From the NCBI GenBank assembly GCA_964544885.1, contig CAZJDX010000003.1:1-64000 (forward strand): 64,000 bases of DNA, given 5' to 3'. This stretch comes from QQVM01 sp964544885. GTDB taxonomy: Bacteria > Bacteroidota > Bacteroidia > AKYH767-A > 2013-40CM-41-45. The notes below the pieces were generated by a model that searched no databases, was not told where the DNA came from, and saw only the letters and a program-made list of their open reading frames with translations. Shown piece after piece: positions 37,447-44,771 of this stretch. Positions within the stretch are counted from its first letter, which is position 1; each line of letters begins with the position of its first letter. The translations under genes were made by a program, and so were the position numbers.

Positions 37447-37711
37447 TGAATATAAGGGCTTCAATATGTTTCTTTATAAACTGGTCCGCCTGTTGATCAT
37501 GGCGGTAGATTGACCTTCGTGTAATGATAATCCGATCTTTTTTGAAGATCATATGTGGCGGCTCTACATAACACAGCTGAAGATCACGCTCGATTTTCAG
37601 GAACCTCTCTGATGCTTTAACAGCGCGTTCTATGGTCGAGTACCCAAAGGCGAATCGTTCAGATCTCTCTGGGTATATCTTTATGACGACCGCCTTGGTG
37701 GTACGTTGCAA
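37430..37711 (-). CDS. Small protein of unknown function in lysis cassette
   Basis: 93 residues, with a TTG as the likely start (no ATG before MIFKKD). It overlaps the endolysin gene by 53 bases and the spanin-like gene by 17 bases, which suggests real coupling. The protein is basic and soluble (KIYPERSERFAFGYSTIERAVKASERFLKIERDL). No domain recognised. Confidence 0.45.
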   Translation of the reverse strand: MQRTTKAVVIKIYPERSERFAFGYSTIERAVKASERFLKIERDLQLCYVEPPHMIFKKDRIIITRRSIYRHDQQADQFIKKHIEALIFNDENS

Positions 37712-38564
37712 TGGCGTGTATTTGTGAGATCAACCTTCGTTTTCGATACACGCCATCTCCTTCCCGTGAACCCTCAGAGTTGGTATTGCCTTCAATGGTC
37801 AGCAAGTAATTGCCTTCCACTTTCTCAATGATTCCAACATGCGCAATCCGTTTCTTGCTTGCATAGTATATGCCAAAGACAGACCCTCTGTACTGCGACG
37901 GCGTAGTTGCTTTTAGCGGACCATCTCTCTTCTTTGTGTAGACTACCTTACCAGTTGCAAACCAGGCGGGACACCAGGCACTTTTTGGATGCACAATACC
38001 GCACTGATCATAGGTCCAGCCAACAAACGCGGCGCACCAGGCATATCCCTTTGAAAGACCTACGCTGCTTAGGTATTGTTCAACTTCAGGACCATCGTTT
38101 GATCCGGAGACTTCACGAACGCCAAGTTGAGACGTAGCGATTTTAATAATGCAGTCTTGCTCGTGTGTAGTTCTGCCATTGGCTGCGTTAACGAAGGCAA
38201 AGAGAAGACCCAGGAATAATAGCACGTTTATAAGTACTCTCCATTTTTGACCCAGCAGGTCATAGTCTTCCTTAAACGAGTCACTCTCGCTGTGATCCCA
38301 CACCTCCCGGTAATATGCACGGATGAGAATCCATGAGAGCAAGCTACCACTGCTGACCACCACTGCGGCCAGAAAGATTTTGTGAAGCACACCTGTGTCG
38401 TAAGGACCAGACTGTGGGTCGAAGTAATAAATTGCTTCGCGCGCAGAGATGAAGACTAAAATCAACAATGGCAAGGACCACATCTCCCAACGCCACTTAC
38501 GCATAAACGCCGGCAATGCCTTACGCAGTTTCTCTGCTATATAGGTGATGAAAGCTCTTCCCAT
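37659..38564 (-). CDS. Membrane-anchored CHAP endolysin
   Basis: 301 residues. Residues 28-128 hold three hydrophobic segments (about 29-47, 59-84, 108-127) separated by polar loops. Residues 135-290 form a CHAP cysteine amidase/peptidase domain: Cys177 in GYAWCAAFVGW, His242 in RIAHVGIIEKV and Asn260 or Glu258 in LTIEGNTN form the expected catalytic set. The enzyme cuts peptidoglycan at lysis. Fusion to a holin-like three-helix region is unusual; it may anchor the enzyme or release it itself. It is coupled by 1 base to the protein upstream. Confidence 0.7.
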   Translation of the reverse strand: MGRAFITYIAEKLRKALPAFMRKWRWEMWSLPLLILVFISAREAIYYFDPQSGPYDTGVLHKIFLAAVVVSSGSLLSWILIRAYYREVWDHSESDSFKEDYDLLGQKWRVLINVLLFLGLLFAFVNAANGRTTHEQDCIIKIATSQLGVREVSGSNDGPEVEQYLSSVGLSKGYAWCAAFVGWTYDQCGIVHPKSAWCPAWFATGKVVYTKKRDGPLKATTPSQYRGSVFGIYYASKKRIAHVGIIEKVEGNYLLTIEGNTNSEGSREGDGVYRKRRLISQIHAIATYHQGGRHKDIPREI

Positions 38565-38956
38565 TACTTGTCCTTACCTTCTTTTGTTTTCACGCCAGCA
38601 GCGATCGCTTCGGCTTCTTTGCGGGCTTTCTCATCAGAGAACTCTTTCAATTTAGCATTGAAAGCTGCTGCAACATCCGGATGCTCCTTATTGCCGATTT
38701 TAATCTCTGTGAGTTCCAACGCATCCTTGCAGGCGTTGATCTTGTCGATCTTTTCCTGGTGGGACTCTTTCTTTGCTTCAGGCTTCTCCACCCTTGAAAC
38801 CTCCTCAATGTTGCGAACAATCAGGCTTTTACTGTGCTCGTTTGCATCATGCCAATGCCGGAAGCATTGACCGTCGGCAGTTTGGTAATACCGATCAGCT
38901 TTGGGGTTTGCCTTAAAGCATGCCTGTGCGGCTTGTTTTCTTTCTTCTGGTGACAT
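38564..38956 (-). CDS. Small charged protein of unknown function
   Basis: 130 residues, strongly charged (Lys/Glu/Ala-rich), with two early cysteines (AACFKANPKADRYYQTADGQCFRHWHDANEHSKS) and a helical C-terminus ending GVKTKEGKDK. Its end is coupled to the endolysin gene and it lies downstream of the capsid gene and a hairpin. Possibly a decoration or head-tail-joining protein; no family recognised. Confidence 0.5.
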   Translation of the reverse strand: MSPEERKQAAQACFKANPKADRYYQTADGQCFRHWHDANEHSKSLIVRNIEEVSRVEKPEAKKESHQEKIDKINACKDALELTEIKIGNKEHPDVAAAFNAKLKEFSDEKARKEAEAIAAGVKTKEGKDK

Positions 38957-38988
38957 GGTAGGTGTCTTTTTTGTTCGTGTTTTTTATC

Positions 38989-39029
38989 AAGCCCTTTAGG
39001 CGACCTTACGGGGTCTGACCTAAGGGCTT
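38989..39029. terminator. Long hairpin downstream of the capsid gene
   Basis: AAGCCCTTTAGG pairs with CCTAAGGGCTT across an inner stem GACC/GGTC. In the leftward transcript it is not followed by a T run, so it is more likely an attenuator or RNA-stability element that keeps capsid expression above the genes behind it. Confidence 0.5.
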
Positions 39030-39059
39030 TTCTTCGTCGAGGGTTTATATCTCTTCTAA

Positions 39060-40103
39060 TCAGGCGCCGTGCGCTTGAACAATCGCTACTACTCCGCTGC
39101 CGTCCGCCCTGCGCTTTCTGCCTCCCAGGCGAATAGCGGCTGAGTACACGTCACCATAAAATTGAGCGTCGGCCAGGTTTTCATAAAACTTCTTGCTTCC
39201 CATTGCCCTTCCAACAGCATTCTTCTGCCAGCATATAACCGCCAGGTTATCTGTTGCTGCACCGGCTGCACCCGGAGCTTTTGGCACCGGAGGTGTGGCA
39301 TTGGTGTAAACAACGGTATCTGAGCGCTCGCGAATGGCAAACCCATACAGATGTCCGATGTAGCCCTCTTTAAGAGAGAGCTCTGCTCCAAAGTCTCTTT
39401 TCTTCAAATCCGCATCCCCCTTAAGCTCTGTAGCCAGATCGGTTGGAATAAGTGCAAAGCGATCTTTCTTAGGAATCTTTTGCTTATCCATCAAGGCTTG
39501 CGCACGTTGCAGGTCTTCTTTCAGGAAGGTTTTTCGCGTTCCGGTAGCGGATGCCGAAAGTGTTGCGCCATCAGCTCCGGTAGTTCGTATGATACAAGCG
39601 GCATCGGTTGGCGCCCACTTGTACAGTATATCGTCCGCGTAGTTTTCACTCAGCGCTGCTACGTGTTCTCCCAGGACGCTTTCCATTTTAGAGTAAGACA
39701 ACTGCTTACTTTCTGCATCAGGAATATGGGTAGGATCGGTTGAATACTCATCCAGCGGATAGGTTATATCTGTATCGGTCCTTCTCACCGTGGTTGCAGG
39801 ATAAGTAGAACGGTTCTTAACCACGGTCGGCTTGGCTCCGGCCTGTGGAATATGAACCACCGATCCTCCAAGGACGAATTCAGATTCATCAAAGCAATCA
39901 TTGATGAACTGGTCGTCTTTGAATAAATTTCCAATGATGTAATCAACCCAGATCTCTACAGCAACGCCGTTACATTGAATAGTGCGCCCGTCAAACAATG
40001 GCGCCTGCAACTGAATGCCGGCCGAAGCCATAGCCGTGCTGGCCAGCAGCACTGCGGTACTGAATAACAAAAGGACAAACCTGCCTACAATAGTTTTTTT
40101 CAT
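39060..40103 (-). CDS. Major capsid protein
   Basis: 347 residues in the position of Mu gpT, right after the protease/scaffold. HK97-type elements can be read in EIWVDYIIGNLFKDDQFINDCFDESEFVLGGSVVHIPQAG, a P-domain strand set (TTVRRTDTDITYPLDEYSTDPTHIPDAE) and a long-helix region (AESKQLSYSKMESVLGEHVAALSENYADDIL). Unusual: the first 29 residues look like an export signal peptide (MKKTIVGRFVLLLFSTAVLLASTAMASAG), which no capsid should need. It may be a cleaved delta-like prodomain or a wrong start, but the next ATG is far inside. Confidence 0.8.
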   Translation of the reverse strand: MKKTIVGRFVLLLFSTAVLLASTAMASAGIQLQAPLFDGRTIQCNGVAVEIWVDYIIGNLFKDDQFINDCFDESEFVLGGSVVHIPQAGAKPTVVKNRSTYPATTVRRTDTDITYPLDEYSTDPTHIPDAESKQLSYSKMESVLGEHVAALSENYADDILYKWAPTDAACIIRTTGADGATLSASATGTRKTFLKEDLQRAQALMDKQKIPKKDRFALIPTDLATELKGDADLKKRDFGAELSLKEGYIGHLYGFAIRERSDTVVYTNATPPVPKAPGAAGAATDNLAVICWQKNAVGRAMGSKKFYENLADAQFYGDVYSAAIRLGGRKRRADGSGVVAIVQAHGA

Positions 40104-40300
40104 TTGGTACTTTTTGAATTATTAATTTTTGAACTGATTTTTCTGACTATGAATCCCATCACCCATCTGGCTATATAACCGCATGCACCACCTATTAATC
40201 CGTATACAGCTGCCTGGTACATACTCCCTGCTTCAATAAAGGCAAGAACGAATCCTGATCCGGCAGTGGTAGCAATCAGGTGATCAAACCTGCCATCCAC
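40100..40300 (-). CDS. Small two-helix membrane protein (holin candidate)
   Basis: 66 residues starting with GTG that overlaps the protease stop by one base (TAGTG). Two hydrophobic stretches (about 9-25 and 29-51) are followed by a basic tail (VRKISSKINNSKSTK). This topology and size are typical of class II holins. It is separated from the endolysin by capsid genes, so the assignment is only a possibility. Confidence 0.5.
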   Translation of the reverse strand: MDGRFDHLIATTAGSGFVLAFIEAGSMYQAAVYGLIGGACGYIARWVMGFIVRKISSKINNSKSTK

Positions 40301-41337
40301 TATTTGGCCCAGTTTTCGGCGTTAAACAACTCCTTGTATTTGCCAGGATTGTCGGCTTTAAGACGCGTCAAGGTTTCCGGACTTTCGCGCATGAGTTGCT
40401 TGAAGGTCTTTCCCTCGTACTTATCTGCTGAATCAGCTGCCTGACCTTCGCCCGTTTGCTCTGCCATGGATTTGCGCGAAGGCAAAGCATCCAGCGTGCG
40501 CTTGGTTGTTTCAAAATCTCCAAGGCCGAGCTTCACAAAATCTTCGCGTTGGGTGCGAAGGATTTTACCCTTGCCCACCGCCTCGTCAACCAGCTGGTTA
40601 ACGGCGCTCAGCTTAAACTCGGTCTCTTTCTTTTCCCAATCCGCTTTAGCCTTGCGAAGTGATGCGAGCTCATCCATATCAGCTGATAACTTGGCAAGCG
40701 AGGCAATGGCGTCGTCTTCAGTTGAACCCGCCTTGAGGCCCAGCACTGGAATAACCGATAAAAGAAGTCTGTTCATGGTTTTTGGTGTATTTAAATGTGA
40801 ACTCAATTTTAACAGCACGTCTTTCGCGCTAAAATTGGAACCATTGTGAGTGAATCGGAGACAATTTTCATTCGCCGGCAATGGGGTAACCGAAAGCTCC
40901 ATTAAAATTGAGCGGGTAATGACCGGCAGATCAGGCGGGAATCCTTCCACTCCTGTTTTAACCGAACTCATGTCCGGCTCAATGCAAAGCGAAAGTCCTT
41001 TTAACAAGTTCTTATTAATGTCCCGTGCCGCCTTTTGTAAAAAAGCATCATCCGTGTCGTCAATGACCACGACAACACTTGCCTCTTCGCCGGAAAATTG
41101 AAGCGACTCAGCAACACCTATTGGCGAGGCTATGTCGTGATTCAATAAAACTATCGGGTTCTTCTTATACCGGTCCAGCGAAATCCCTGAGGTCAGTACT
41201 CCAAACCCGTGGGAGTTCTTGGTGTGTACGTTCGCTTTAAAAGGGAATTGATGCTTGGACACGCGGCTGCTGAATGATTGTATGGAAGACAAAAATGCAC
41301 TACGACCAGGCGCGATTGCAAATTGAATTTTCATCAT
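40300..41337 (-). CDS. Head maturation protease with fused scaffold
   Basis: 345 residues. The N-terminal half resembles the S78 prohead protease: His67 in VLLNHDIASPIG, the strand-turn LLKGLSLCIEP, and Ser149 in LMELSVTPLPAN. The C-terminal 155 residues form a helical scaffold (LASLAKLSADMDELASLRKAKADWEKKETEFKLS...). An ATG at 40776 (MNRLLLSVIPVLG) opens the scaffold as a separate nested product, as gene Z is nested in Mu gene I. The start MMKIQF lies in the 22-bp repeat of the divergent late promoter. Confidence 0.8.
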   Translation of the reverse strand: MMKIQFAIAPGRSAFLSSIQSFSSRVSKHQFPFKANVHTKNSHGFGVLTSGISLDRYKKNPIVLLNHDIASPIGVAESLQFSGEEASVVVVIDDTDDAFLQKAARDINKNLLKGLSLCIEPDMSSVKTGVEGFPPDLPVITRSILMELSVTPLPANENCLRFTHNGSNFSAKDVLLKLSSHLNTPKTMNRLLLSVIPVLGLKAGSTEDDAIASLAKLSADMDELASLRKAKADWEKKETEFKLSAVNQLVDEAVGKGKILRTQREDFVKLGLGDFETTKRTLDALPSRKSMAEQTGEGQAADSADKYEGKTFKQLMRESPETLTRLKADNPGKYKELFNAENWAK

Positions 41338-41383
41338 GGTCTGAAAATCGCACCATCATGGTCTGAAAATCGTACCATCATGG
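41332..41383. repeat. 22-bp tandem repeat between divergent late operons
   Basis: CATCATGGTCTGAAAATCG[C/T]AC occurs twice at 41332 and 41354 with one base change, and its first eight bases return at 41376. It overlaps the start codon of the leftward protease gene and lies 51 bases before the terminase ATG. A tandem site between divergent transcripts fits the binding site of a late-gene activator. Confidence 0.75.
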
Positions 41384-41391
41384 AAATTGGT

Positions 41392-41424
41392 TTTGCTTAC
41401 AGCACCACTGTAAATGCATCTTTG
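41392..41424 (+). promoter_or_regulatory. Putative rightward late promoter
   Basis: A -33 TTTG (41392-41395), a 21-base spacer and a near-consensus -7 box CATCTTTG (41417-41424, consensus TAnnTTTG) lie between the tandem repeat and the terminase ATG. The leader would be only a few bases long. Moderate support. Confidence 0.4.
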
Positions 41425-41433
41425 TACAAGCAC

Positions 41434-41889
41434 ATGTCACAGAAGATCGCTCTTGAGCAAAAGAAAGAACATGCCCGGCTTTTGTTTGTCCGGGAAAAAT
41501 TATCGCAGAAGGAAACCGCCCTTCGCTCAGGGGTGAGTGAAAAAACCCTGTCAAAATGGGTAGAGCAATATAAGTGGAAGAGCGAAAGAGCTGCCCTTAC
41601 CATTACCAAGGAGAATCAACTGGTCATGATGTATGCGGCGCTCAACCAACTCAATGAGCACATCGCTGAACGGGAGGAGTTGCAGGGTAAACGATTCGCT
41701 TCGTCCTCTGAGGCCGATACAATCATGAAATACGCAGCGGCGATTAAGAAGCTGGAGAATGATTGCGGCGTTTCAGAAATCATTGCCGTGTTCATGGAAT
41801 TCTCCTCCTGGCTCAGAGCATTTAATCCAAAAGCGGCAAAAGAGAATGTTGAGTTGTTTGACGCATTTGTAAAATCAAAATTAAAGTGA
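41434..41889 (+). CDS. Terminase small subunit-like protein
   Basis: 151 residues from the ATG at 41434 (MSQKIALEQKKE). A helix-turn-helix with REKLSQKETALRSGVSEKTLSKWVEQYKWKSER (about 21-53) is the DNA-recognition module common to small terminases of Mu-like phages (gp27-like). The rest is helical. The terminase large-subunit GTG overlaps its TGA stop. It should recognise the phage end for packaging. Confidence 0.75.
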   Translation: MSQKIALEQKKEHARLLFVREKLSQKETALRSGVSEKTLSKWVEQYKWKSERAALTITKENQLVMMYAALNQLNEHIAEREELQGKRFASSSEADTIMKYAAAIKKLENDCGVSEIIAVFMEFSSWLRAFNPKAAKENVELFDAFVKSKLK

Positions 41890-43397
41890 GCCTCAGACTC
41901 AAAGATCGTGATGCCCTAAAAAAGTGGGATGCATACCGCAAATCGGTACTGCAGAGCACGCAAATTGACATCGATGAGAGTGAGGCCGATAAGAAGTCCC
42001 GTATTGCTTCATTAAAGGTTGACTTTGTCGCCTTCTGCAAATACTACTTTCCTAAGTATTGTAAAGCGGAGTTTGCGGACTTTCAGAAAAAGGCAGCTCG
42101 CGAAATTGAAAACAACCAGGTCCTGGTGGCGGTCCTTGCCTGGGCTCGCGATCATGCAAAGTCGGTTATTGTCGACCTGTTCCTGCCAGCCTATCTATGC
42201 TGCGCCGGAAAGTCCAGAAATGTTCTGCTGGTAAGTAAGACCGGCGATGCTGCCACGGAGCTGCTCATGCCATTAATGATTCAGCTTGAATCAAACATGC
42301 GCTTAATAAACGATTACGGCACCTTAAAATCAATGAACAACTGGGCTGCCGGTAATTTTAAAACCAATTGCGGCTGGTCCTTCAGGGGCCTGGGTGCAGG
42401 TCAATCACCACGTGGCGCACGTAACGAAGAGGCTCGGCCGGACATGATCATCGTGGATGATATTGACGATGATGAAACCTGTCGCAACCCCAAGCGCATG
42501 GATGATCTGTGGGACTGGGTGATGGGAGCGCTGTATCCGTGTTTTGATATCGGCAGCGCAAAGCGGTTCATTGTGATTGGAAACATCATCGCCAAAAATT
42601 CCATCGTAGATCGTGCCTTGAAGATCGCTGACTTTAAGCAGGTAGTTAATATTCTGAACGAGAAGGGCCAACCATCCTGGAAGGAGAACTATACCCTTGA
42701 GCAGTGTCAGTACATGATCGGCAAACTTGGTTACCGGTTGAGTCAGCGGGAATACTTTAACAACCCTTTTTCTGAAGGCAAGGTATTTAAGAAGGCCTGG
42801 ATGCAATTTGGCGCCATCCCGTCCATTCACTCAATGAAGTTGCAGCTTGCTTACCTGGACCCGGGATTCAAGAAAACCAAAACCTCTGACACCAAGGCGC
42901 TGGTCTTAGTTTCGCTACACAAAGGAAAATACTACATCATTAAGGTCTATTGCGGACAGGCTTCTATTGAAGAGATGATTCAATGGTGTTATGATATGGA
43001 GCAATATGTGATTGAACGCAAGGGAAGCTTCCGCCTTAAGATGGAAGAGGTATTCCTGCAATCTCTCTTATATAAGGACTTCGCCGAAGCGGGCCTTAAA
43101 AGAAACCATCCGCTGCCCTTAAGCGGTGACACCCGAAAAAAACCAGACAAGGATGCACGTATTGAAGCGACTTCAGGTCATTACGAGCGGGGTAATGTCA
43201 TTTTTAATGAAGAGGAGGAGGGGAACCATCACATGGGCGAACTCATTGAACAGTATTTGAACTTCCAACCTGGAGTCAATACTAAAAAGGACGGACCTGA
43301 CGCGGTTGAGGGAGCTATGTTCATCCTGCAAAACAGTTTGGCTGCAACAGCCGACATCTCACTTGGAGAAAGACACCTAAACAAACACAGAGCATAA
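41886..43397 (+). CDS. Terminase large subunit (Mu gp28-like)
   Basis: 503 residues, the ATP-driven DNA packaging motor. An ATPase core is visible: an A-type segment LAWARDHAKS near 85-93, and the Walker B strand with acidic pair DMIIVDDIDDDE (186-197). The nuclease domain starts with LAYLDPGF (about 321) and includes an RLKMEEVFLQSLLYKDF region. The start is a GTG whose last bases overlap the previous stop (GTGA). Mu-type terminases package headful from the integrated copy, cutting host DNA too. Confidence 0.88.
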   Translation: MSLRLKDRDALKKWDAYRKSVLQSTQIDIDESEADKKSRIASLKVDFVAFCKYYFPKYCKAEFADFQKKAAREIENNQVLVAVLAWARDHAKSVIVDLFLPAYLCCAGKSRNVLLVSKTGDAATELLMPLMIQLESNMRLINDYGTLKSMNNWAAGNFKTNCGWSFRGLGAGQSPRGARNEEARPDMIIVDDIDDDETCRNPKRMDDLWDWVMGALYPCFDIGSAKRFIVIGNIIAKNSIVDRALKIADFKQVVNILNEKGQPSWKENYTLEQCQYMIGKLGYRLSQREYFNNPFSEGKVFKKAWMQFGAIPSIHSMKLQLAYLDPGFKKTKTSDTKALVLVSLHKGKYYIIKVYCGQASIEEMIQWCYDMEQYVIERKGSFRLKMEEVFLQSLLYKDFAEAGLKRNHPLPLSGDTRKKPDKDARIEATSGHYERGNVIFNEEEEGNHHMGELIEQYLNFQPGVNTKKDGPDAVEGAMFILQNSLAATADISLGERHLNKHRA

Positions 43398-43399
43398 AC

Positions 43400-44200
43400 A
43401 TGACAACACCCATCACCTACTACGGAGGTAAGCAAAAGCTGACCAAAAAAATTTTATCCATCCTGCCTCAGCACAAGCTGTATGCAGAACCCTTTATCGG
43501 AGGAGGAGCCGTTTTCTTTTCAAAGGAGAAGTCTGCCGTGGAAGTAATCAACGACACCAACAAGGAGCTGATCAACTTCTATAAGGTCGTGCAGGAAGAT
43601 TTTGTTTCACTTGAAAAGCATATCCGCATTACACTTCACAGCCGGGACCTTCACCGCAAAGCCAAGGTCATTTACGGTAATCCAGATATGTTCGATCCCA
43701 TCCGCAGAGCCTGGGCTGTCTGGGTGCTGGCCAATGAGTCCTTTGCCGCTAAGTTGGACGGAACTTTCGGTTACGACATCTCCAAAAACACCACCTCCAA
43801 GAAAATCAACAACAAGCGCAACAGCTTTACCGAAGAATATGCCATTCGGCTTCAGGAGGTGCAAATCGAATGCACAGATGCCATTCGCATTATTCGGTCC
43901 CGTGATACGCCGACGTCCCTTTTCTACTGCGATCCGCCGTACTATAATTCTGATATGGGCCATTACGACGGCTACACCATCGAAGACTTTGAACGCCTGC
44001 TTATGGTCCTGTCTAAAATAAAAGGAAAGTTCCTGCTCAGTTCCTATCCTTCTCCCATCTTAGAGAGCTTCGTGAAGAAGCACGCCTGGAACTGTGAGCA
44101 ACTTCAAATGGACGTAACGGTTGCCAACAAGAATAAGGCTACCAAGCGAAAGGTAAAAACCGAGGTGCTTACCTCCAACTTCCCATTCTCTTTAAACTGA
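43400..44200 (+). CDS. DNA adenine methyltransferase (Dam/D12 class)
   Basis: 266 residues. Motif X/I elements TPITYYGGKQKLTKKIL and AEPFIGGGAVFF (31-40), and the catalytic DPPY (178-181) in SLFYCDPPYYNSDMGHYDGYT, show a D12-class N6-adenine methylase, the Dam family. It lies inside the head operon, 2 bases after the terminase gene. It may protect phage DNA against host restriction, replacing the role of Mu Mom, or mark packaging sites. Target sequence cannot be read off. Confidence 0.9.
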   Translation: MTTPITYYGGKQKLTKKILSILPQHKLYAEPFIGGGAVFFSKEKSAVEVINDTNKELINFYKVVQEDFVSLEKHIRITLHSRDLHRKAKVIYGNPDMFDPIRRAWAVWVLANESFAAKLDGTFGYDISKNTTSKKINNKRNSFTEEYAIRLQEVQIECTDAIRIIRSRDTPTSLFYCDPPYYNSDMGHYDGYTIEDFERLLMVLSKIKGKFLLSSYPSPILESFVKKHAWNCEQLQMDVTVANKNKATKRKVKTEVLTSNFPFSLN

Positions 44201-44208
44201 CTTAACAG

Positions 44209-44622
44209 ATGCCGTTTTTAACCAAAGATGATTTTGCCAATGTAATCAGGGACAACGTCCTGGATGATATCACTTCTTTTGAAGATGGGAAAATCGAGGT
44301 TTGCGTGGAAGAAGTAGTATCGCTCATGGCCGGGTATCTATCCAATCGTTACGACACGGCCAGCATTTTTGGAGCAACCGGTAATGACCGTCACAAGACG
44401 GTAATGATGTATTGTAAGGATATAGTCTTATACAATCTGCATTCCATGATCAGCCCGCGAAAGATCCCCCGCTTAAGGTATGACCGCTATGCAAATGCCA
44501 TGAACTGGCTGGAAATGGTCTCAAAACAGGAAATAAATCCGCCGGATTTGCCCATTCCAGATGACGGGTCCAAATCTTACGTCCAATTTGGAGGAAATTT
44601 AAGGAGGAACAACCAGTGGTGA
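44209..44622 (+). CDS. gp36-like (DUF1320) head-tail protein
   Basis: 137 residues. The pattern PFLTKDDFANVIRDNVLDDIT at the N-terminus, then VEEVVSLMAGYLSNRYDTASIF and MYCKDIVLYNLHSMISPRKIPRLRYDRYANAMNWLEM, is that of Mu gp36/DUF1320 proteins. They sit at the head-tail interface as adaptors. In Mu it comes after the capsid; here it lies between the methylase and portal genes. Confidence 0.8.
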   Translation: MPFLTKDDFANVIRDNVLDDITSFEDGKIEVCVEEVVSLMAGYLSNRYDTASIFGATGNDRHKTVMMYCKDIVLYNLHSMISPRKIPRLRYDRYANAMNWLEMVSKQEINPPDLPIPDDGSKSYVQFGGNLRRNNQW

Positions 44623-44771
44623 AGACCCCTATTAACTACCTATTAACTTGAAATCCTACGGCCTCAAATATCAAAATGGTACTTGGCATCCACCTTCGCC
44701 ACTGACTCGTTTAAATGGCCTAAAAATGGCTTGTTTTAAAATTGTGCTAATAATCAACTAATTACACTTCT

